The translations under genes were made by a program, and so were the position numbers. Below, piece by piece: positions 33,866-39,084 of a DNA stretch of 39,084 bases. Numbering within the stretch: the stretch's first letter is position 1; each line of letters opens with the position of its first letter. The notes below the pieces were generated by a model that saw only the letters and a list, made by a program, of their open reading frames with translations, did not search any database and was not told where the DNA came from. The stretch is from Lingula anatina (Eukaryota; Brachiopoda; Lingulata; Lingulida; Lingulidae). The stretch spans positions 658,230-697,313 of the forward strand of contig NW_019773614.1 in the NCBI RefSeq assembly GCF_001039355.2, given 5' to 3'.

Positions 33866-35815
33866 AAGGAATTGCCTAAGGTCTTCACTTGCGAAAGATG
33901 GATTGTTGCGGATACCGGGAAATATCCCTCCGCTCAACGAATAAAAAATGTCCTTGATAAACTACAGGTTCCATGGTGTGCTATTTTTGTGTCAGAAACT
34001 TTCACGCGGTCTTATACATTAAAATTCCCACAGGGGAATCAGTACCGCTTGCATATATTTGTACCAAGCAAACAAAACGGTACAATGTACGTAACAGATG
34101 CGGCGAAATACGCCACTATTCTCAAATACCACGTGAATAGAAAAACAATTGGCTATTTAGTAGCTATAGCCAAAGGAGCGAGGATGATTTATGACGACGA
34201 TGAAGAAATTGGACACGAATGGCTGGCCTCTAGCCCGCCTCTAGATAACAAAGGTGCTGATATCCCTTTTGTTATACCAGCAGGTAAAGTGAATTTTTGG
34301 AACCCTTTTTCATATTTTTACTCCAAAAAAGACGTTCGGCCAAGAGATCTTCCAGAAGAGGTGTCGAGACGTCCTGCCTGCAGTGCTCCTCCGGTGCCAT
34401 ACGCATTGCGGAATTCAAGTGAATTACTTGTCCACTATCTCATAGATGGGTATGCCGATGTACCGGAAGGAATTCTCAAGTCGCCATTGAAATTCAACAA
34501 ATCTGTTGGGGGCCCCGTGGAAATACAAGAAGGAACATTTGTGCCAAATATCCAGCATTCAACGCTACATATGTATGATGTATTTTGGGGGCTTTTGTTA
34601 CCCACCACATGTGAGGAGTCGATATGTGATATTATTCGTGGTTATATAACTCAAAGACTTCTGTGGGATATCAGCGGTAGCATGTCGGTCTCACCGCCCT
34701 GGACTAAGAGAACGACTCCATCCCGTCGAACATCGGGACAAAACTCTCAGTCTAAGGACACAACGCTGATCAAACTGACCAATCTTTTACTTGCATGGTC
34801 CAGCAACTCAGCGTCAATAGATAAGAGGCTAAAAGAACTGTATCTGTATTTATTCGACAAAGGAATCATTTTGAAAGAAGATCTGGCAATATTAGACACT
34901 TGGATACAGTTGCTGAAGACAGCTGGGTATGTCTTCCCGCGAGCCCACGTACCAAGCTGGGCCGAAAGACGGGCGATGCCCAAACCTTGGGACGACGTTA
35001 GGTTGTGTGTTCATTTCAATCTCATTCCCGGCGAGCAAGCATTTACAACATTGTATCAAATGTACAGCAGACATTTTAAGGAGATAACATTCATGGGGGA
35101 AGGCGCTACTCAGCCGTTTATGGATACAAGCGTTCCTTTCCTGCCGTGCACGGACAAGGAACAAGAAGGTGGCAAGTTTCCGCACCGCTGTCTTCTAAAT
35201 CATCTCACCTATGAAGGGTTTGGAAACAAAAATACGTCTTTCCTTGTCGTCAGTGATGATACCTTCTTTAATCTTTCATCTTTTTTGTCCTATCGCCGAG
35301 ACGCCATGTGGATATTGGGTCCCATAGAAACATACGACATAAATATCAAGTGGCCAGACGGGTGGATGTGGTGGCTGCAAACGTACGGTGGCGCCGCGTT
35401 GCGGAAGATCATCGATATTATGCCTGAAGCGTGGAGGGAAGGCTTGGCTCACGTGAAAAATTGGACGAAATCAGGAAAGCGATTGATATCTAAGTATTAC
35501 GCAGACACGGTATTCATCCCAAATAACCGATACCGGGCACGATTTATTGAGGTTTTGAAGTGGATGACGGAACCTGACATCCCGCGTTTATTTGCTGAAA
35601 TTGCCGTGCCATTATTAGTTGACCTAACCACGGAGAAGGCAGACCGATCAGACGTCATTCCGATGAAGAACAGTTATCCATGGTCGGATCTCGGTGCAGC
35701 GCTTCAGGCGCGGTCGTGCAATTTACTACACCCCTTAAAATTGTCCAAAGATAGTGATAGGATTACGTGGCTCTCCATGTTTAAAAGCGTTGAGAAGCTT
35801 TTACAGACACCCTAA
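33866..35815 (+). pseudogene. 5'-truncated duplicate of the DUF288/STELLO-type gene
   Basis: Homologous to residues from about 50 onward of the gene at 19164. The duplicated block starts mid-exon directly after an A-rich tract (33831-33854). The reading frame stays open from about 33842 to TAA at 35813-35815, but the first codons (TTG CCT AAG) lack an ATG, and an in-frame TAA lies upstream at 33839-33841. The membrane anchor and first exon are absent. There are around thirty amino-acid changes over 647 codons. These include W to R and G to D in the WPRG motif (VWPRGFPEE becomes VRPRDLPEE), while the DDDEE cluster is retained. A 1-bp deletion ends the protein at QTP, six residues early. It is most likely a recent pseudogene; use of an internal ATG or of an unseen upstream exon cannot be excluded. 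Confidence 0.75.
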
Positions 35816-38610
35816 AGCTGCAAAAGAATTAGTTTTCAGTATGTTTAAATAAATTTGGCATTGTCAAATGTTACCTGTGTTCACTGTCATTGTATTATGA
35901 CTGCTACCTGCTTCGAACTGTAAACATCACATTACTTTCTCTGCGAATTAACTTAATTGGCACAGTTGACCACGAGTGTATGGGCTACAATCAAGTGCCT
36001 ATATTTTGGTTCAAGTGTTTTTGTTATGGGGTTATGAGCCCCTTATTATAGATTTTTATTAAACAAACGCATTATTTTGCTTTATCAACGATAAAATATG
36101 AACTAAGACTTTTAAGAAAAAATGCTGACACGGCTTTGGAGTACTAAATGGTACGTGTCATTAAATCGGCGTTGAAACGGTAATCGTGGGTGCTTAGGTA
36201 AAGAAGAAATGTGAGAAACCGATTTTTCAGTTTTTACCCCAAAATCGCAATTATGACATCACCCGTAAGATGACGTATATGTTAATTTAGTATACGTAAT
36301 TTAGTCACTGAACACTGAAGATTTATCTTTTACCCCAAAGAATGTATATAAGGCAGTAAATAAGGAGTTTTGGGTGAAGGGTGGTAATATCCTTAAGCAC
36401 AAACCTACTGGTACATCCACAAGTGAAATGTGATGATTCATATAATATCGATGGAATTATGCATTACTGTATGAAAAAAAGTTCAGTAGTGGTTCAAATA
36501 CTATAAGTAGACATAAACACGCTGGTGCGCATGCGCAGACGATTAGCACTTGAATATAAAGAGCCTGCAAGCTAATGTTGGCATCACACGTAAGTAGCAT
36601 GCGCTAGCACCACAGTATCAATTTTGATATTTAGACCTCAACTTTTAACCTTTATTGATCTTTACCCGCTTCTGATACTTTCTGCGAGTGAAAGACCTCC
36701 ATACGTAAAAGTTTACAAATATCAATTTTTCTCGTCTAAATATTTGTTTTATTTTTCAAAAAGCTACAGTAATATTGTCCCGGGGATATTTATGTGTATT
36801 TGTTATTATTCTTCTTCTTGTTGATTTTTTCCCCTAGTTTTAGTAGTATAGTGGTAGTTAGATTAGTGAATGTATAATAATGGTATTGGTAGTATTTTCA
36901 ACAATTTTAGCAATAAATCGTCTATATTTCGATGTTTCTTTAAGACTTCGTATAAATTAGGAATTAATTCAAATTTTTCTCTTCTCAGTAGTAGTAGTGG
37001 TAGTAGTAGTAGAATGAGCGGTAAAAATTCTATAGATCTTTTTAGAAGTTAATAGGAATTCCAGTAACAATAGGGATTAAATCCGATTCTCTTCTTCTAG
37101 GTTTTATACTTTCTTTGATGCAGATATTCGTGTGCAAGGTGTATTTAAGACAGCTTTATCATGACGGTAAAGTTCGAAGACGATCTTTGACACTGGACAA
37201 CACCCAGGTCACACTATCAAGGTCTGCAGTCTGACCAGACACACCATATCTGGCGGCTATCTGCCCTGCAAACACGTCACGTTCGGATCACGTGGCTAGC
37301 ACGCTGCTACCTCATTATAACGTCATAGCAACGTGCTAACCACGTGATCCGAACGTGACGTGTTTGCTGGGTGGGGCATCTTGTATCCCCTTCTTTTTCT
37401 TTATTTATTTTTGTCACAAAGCGCACAATTCGCACAGGTTATGCAATACTTTTATCACCTCTCTCTACATATTTCAGTAATGGACGGATGGTTATACATG
37501 AATTTGCCTTTTTTATTTTGAGTCCGATAGATTGATTGATTGAAATGGGATTAGGAACCGATTTCCCATCATGCTGTAGTGAACATGTTAAAGCTTCTCT
37601 GTGAGGGAGATAAACTTGTGAGGGATTAAATCTTTAACAGGTGCGTTTCGATACGTCACAAAGTCCTACATTTTGGAAACAAATTTCCCCGATTCTTTCC
37701 TCAAAACATTAACATAAACTCAGTAAATTTAAGTAATAATCAAAGTACAAGTTCCAATAAAGCGATTCGATTTCGGTAAAAAAAAAAAAAGAGAGAGAGA
37801 AAATTTAGGAGAGAGAGGAACACTATTAAAACGTTTCGTATTTATCCCCACAAAACAAATTACAACTATATTCATTTTATAACCGATTTATTCCCGATTT
37901 ATACCCACAGAGTCCAAGTAATTTGAATTGACACTATAAGCGTAAAAAACAACAAAAATGAAATAGAGAGTAACGGTTACTTAATAAAGCAGGAAAAATT
38001 ACTTCTAAACATCAATATCAGATGTTCCTTGGAGAAGGCAATATGTTCCACCAACAACGTTTTTTAACCTTACTTTCACTACATTTGATTTCCAACGATT
38101 ACAGTTTCATTTGTATTAATAGTGCTTTAGTAACATTGTGATTTTGTCATTCCTATTTCAATACCTGAAAGTTTTCTTTGTACATGCCACATTCGAATTT
38201 CTTTTACAAACAATTATGTATAAGGGATAAAAGTGGTATTAGCAAGTTTCCAAATTGCGATATTTCATAAGAACATCAAGCGCTTTAAAGAGACGTTATC
38301 AGATATATCATCAAGAAATACGCGTTAGTAATACAAGTATTTAGCCGTCACGACCAACACATGGTATATGTTGTTCACCAGTTAACATTAATTTCACCTC
38401 CCATGAATTGTATTCAAAAATCGTAGTCCTCAACGTTCTCGATCGTCAGTATGTAAATTGGCCGTGTACCGCTGTCTTTACTTCATAAAGATATGGGTAT
38501 TATAAATTATGGTTCCTGTTGGTTTATGAACCTTGCTTATCTGAAAAAAAAAGAGAAATCGATCTTGTGAGTGGGTAATATATGATAAAACTTAATAAAC
38601 TGCAACAACA
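35816..38610 (+). other. 3' flank of DUF288 copy 2, non-coding
   Basis: AATAAA at 35848-35853 corresponds to the signal of copy 1. About 130 bp at 36340-36480 (beginning AATGTATATAAGGCAG) appears absent from copy 1. No gene seen. Confidence 0.7.
37270..37365. repeat. Inverted repeat with CACGTG core, copy 2
   Basis: Arms of about 34 nt differ from perfect complementarity at only one position (GGCTAGCACG against GGTTAGCACG), making this hairpin more regular than its paralogue at 22915-23012. The loop is about 28 nt. Confidence 0.88.
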
Positions 38611-38769
38611 GGTACACACACTGGACAATAGAAGTACCTCATTGCTGAGTCGCTTTCAACAACAACACTAAACTTGGACAGAAATAAACAAAATTCTAAA
38701 CAGAGCAAGGGTCGGGTGTTTATTTAGAGCAGAATTGTTTAGAATTGTTTAGAATTATATAAAGCAATT

Positions 38770-39084
38770 AACACAGTAGGCGTATTTCTTTATTTTAGCA
38801 TACCGTTTTATTATTAAGCGTTTCAAGAATAACTTTTAATTTATGAAAAACTGGTAACTTACTCCGAGAATCCACCTTGGCGATAGTCTCTTGAGGAGGC
38901 GCAATACTGTAACCTAAACTCAAAACACGTCGACATGAGTGAACAATTGAAACGTATATATATAGCAATTAATACAGTAGGCGTATTTCTTTATTTAAGC
39001 ATACCGTTGTATTATTTGGCGTTTCAAGAATAACTTTTAATTTATAAAAAACTGGTAACTTACTCCGAGAATCCACCTTGGCGA
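38770..39084 (-). repeat. Two further copies of the signal-peptide exon region, second cut by window edge
   Basis: Units starting at 38770 and 38971 (period ~201 bp) match 28418-28755. On the minus strand each reads as the end of a signal-peptide exon (ETIAKVDSRS) followed by an intact donor GTAAGTTACC. The Met-coding ATGG of the original is ATCGCCAAGG here. No module exons lie on their downstream (left) side, since the DUF288 duplicate's flank ends only 160 bp away. They are therefore orphan fragments within the window; a related gene may start beyond 39084. Confidence 0.75.

Larger units (their letters stand above)
33866..38610 (+). repeat. Segmental duplication, copy 2
   Basis: Partner of 19308-24240 in the same orientation, 14.6 kb away. 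It ends at TGCAACAACA (38610). It lacks most of the AGT array and carries small indels, such as an extra ~25 bp near 38465-38490 (GTGTACCGCTGTCTTTACTTC). Confidence 0.97.

Noticed and set aside
33866-38610. Copy 2 as a processed retrocopy, suggested by the A-rich tract at its left edge
   Set aside because: The duplicate includes 2.8 kb of non-transcribed flank past the polyadenylation signal, and the A tract is at the 5' side on the sense strand.

Overview
The window is nuclear DNA of an invertebrate animal. Genes are split by spliceosomal introns, intergenic DNA is AT-rich with many microsatellites and foldback (MITE-like) elements, and one scaffold gap is present (212 N). The protein repertoire and repeat style suggest a marine bilaterian, with a mollusc as best guess; this is inference, since nothing in the sequence fixes the species.

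Left third (1-11.6 kb): two conserved single-copy genes sit head to head about 540 bp apart. On the minus strand is the 5' part of NSMCE3 (MAGE-family subunit of the SMC5/6 complex), with six exons visible and the rest off the left edge. On the plus strand is a complete RFT1 gene (ER N-glycosylation), for which I assemble 13 coding exons into 546 residues with every splice phase matching. RFT1 carries two unusual boundary duplications. The 3' end of exon 3 plus its splice donor is amplified into a 32-unit, 39-bp minisatellite. The 5' part of exon 5 plus its acceptor is duplicated in frame. Intron 7 is a GC-AG intron.

Middle (11.6-19.1 kb): no gene recognised. It holds simple repeats, a sequence gap, a cluster of the palindrome TAGGCCTA, and a ~296-bp foldback element.

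Right half (19.1-39 kb): a DUF288/STELLO-type glycosyltransferase-like gene with an N-terminal membrane anchor (19.16-21.28 kb) lies in a ~4.9-kb segment. That segment is directly duplicated at 33.87-38.61 kb. The second copy starts inside the coding exon, so it lacks the anchor and any start codon, yet keeps an open frame of 647 codons. Between the copies, convergent on the minus strand, is a secreted-protein gene assembled here exon by exon: a signal-peptide exon, then three ~97-residue cysteine-containing modules, each on its own 291-nt phase 1-1 exon and separated by 30-nt phase 1-1 linker exons. Fragments around its signal-peptide exon recur in tandem at 28.4-28.75 kb and again at the right edge of the window, so the cluster was probably duplicated more than once. 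Foldback elements fill the spacer between this gene and the second DUF288 copy.
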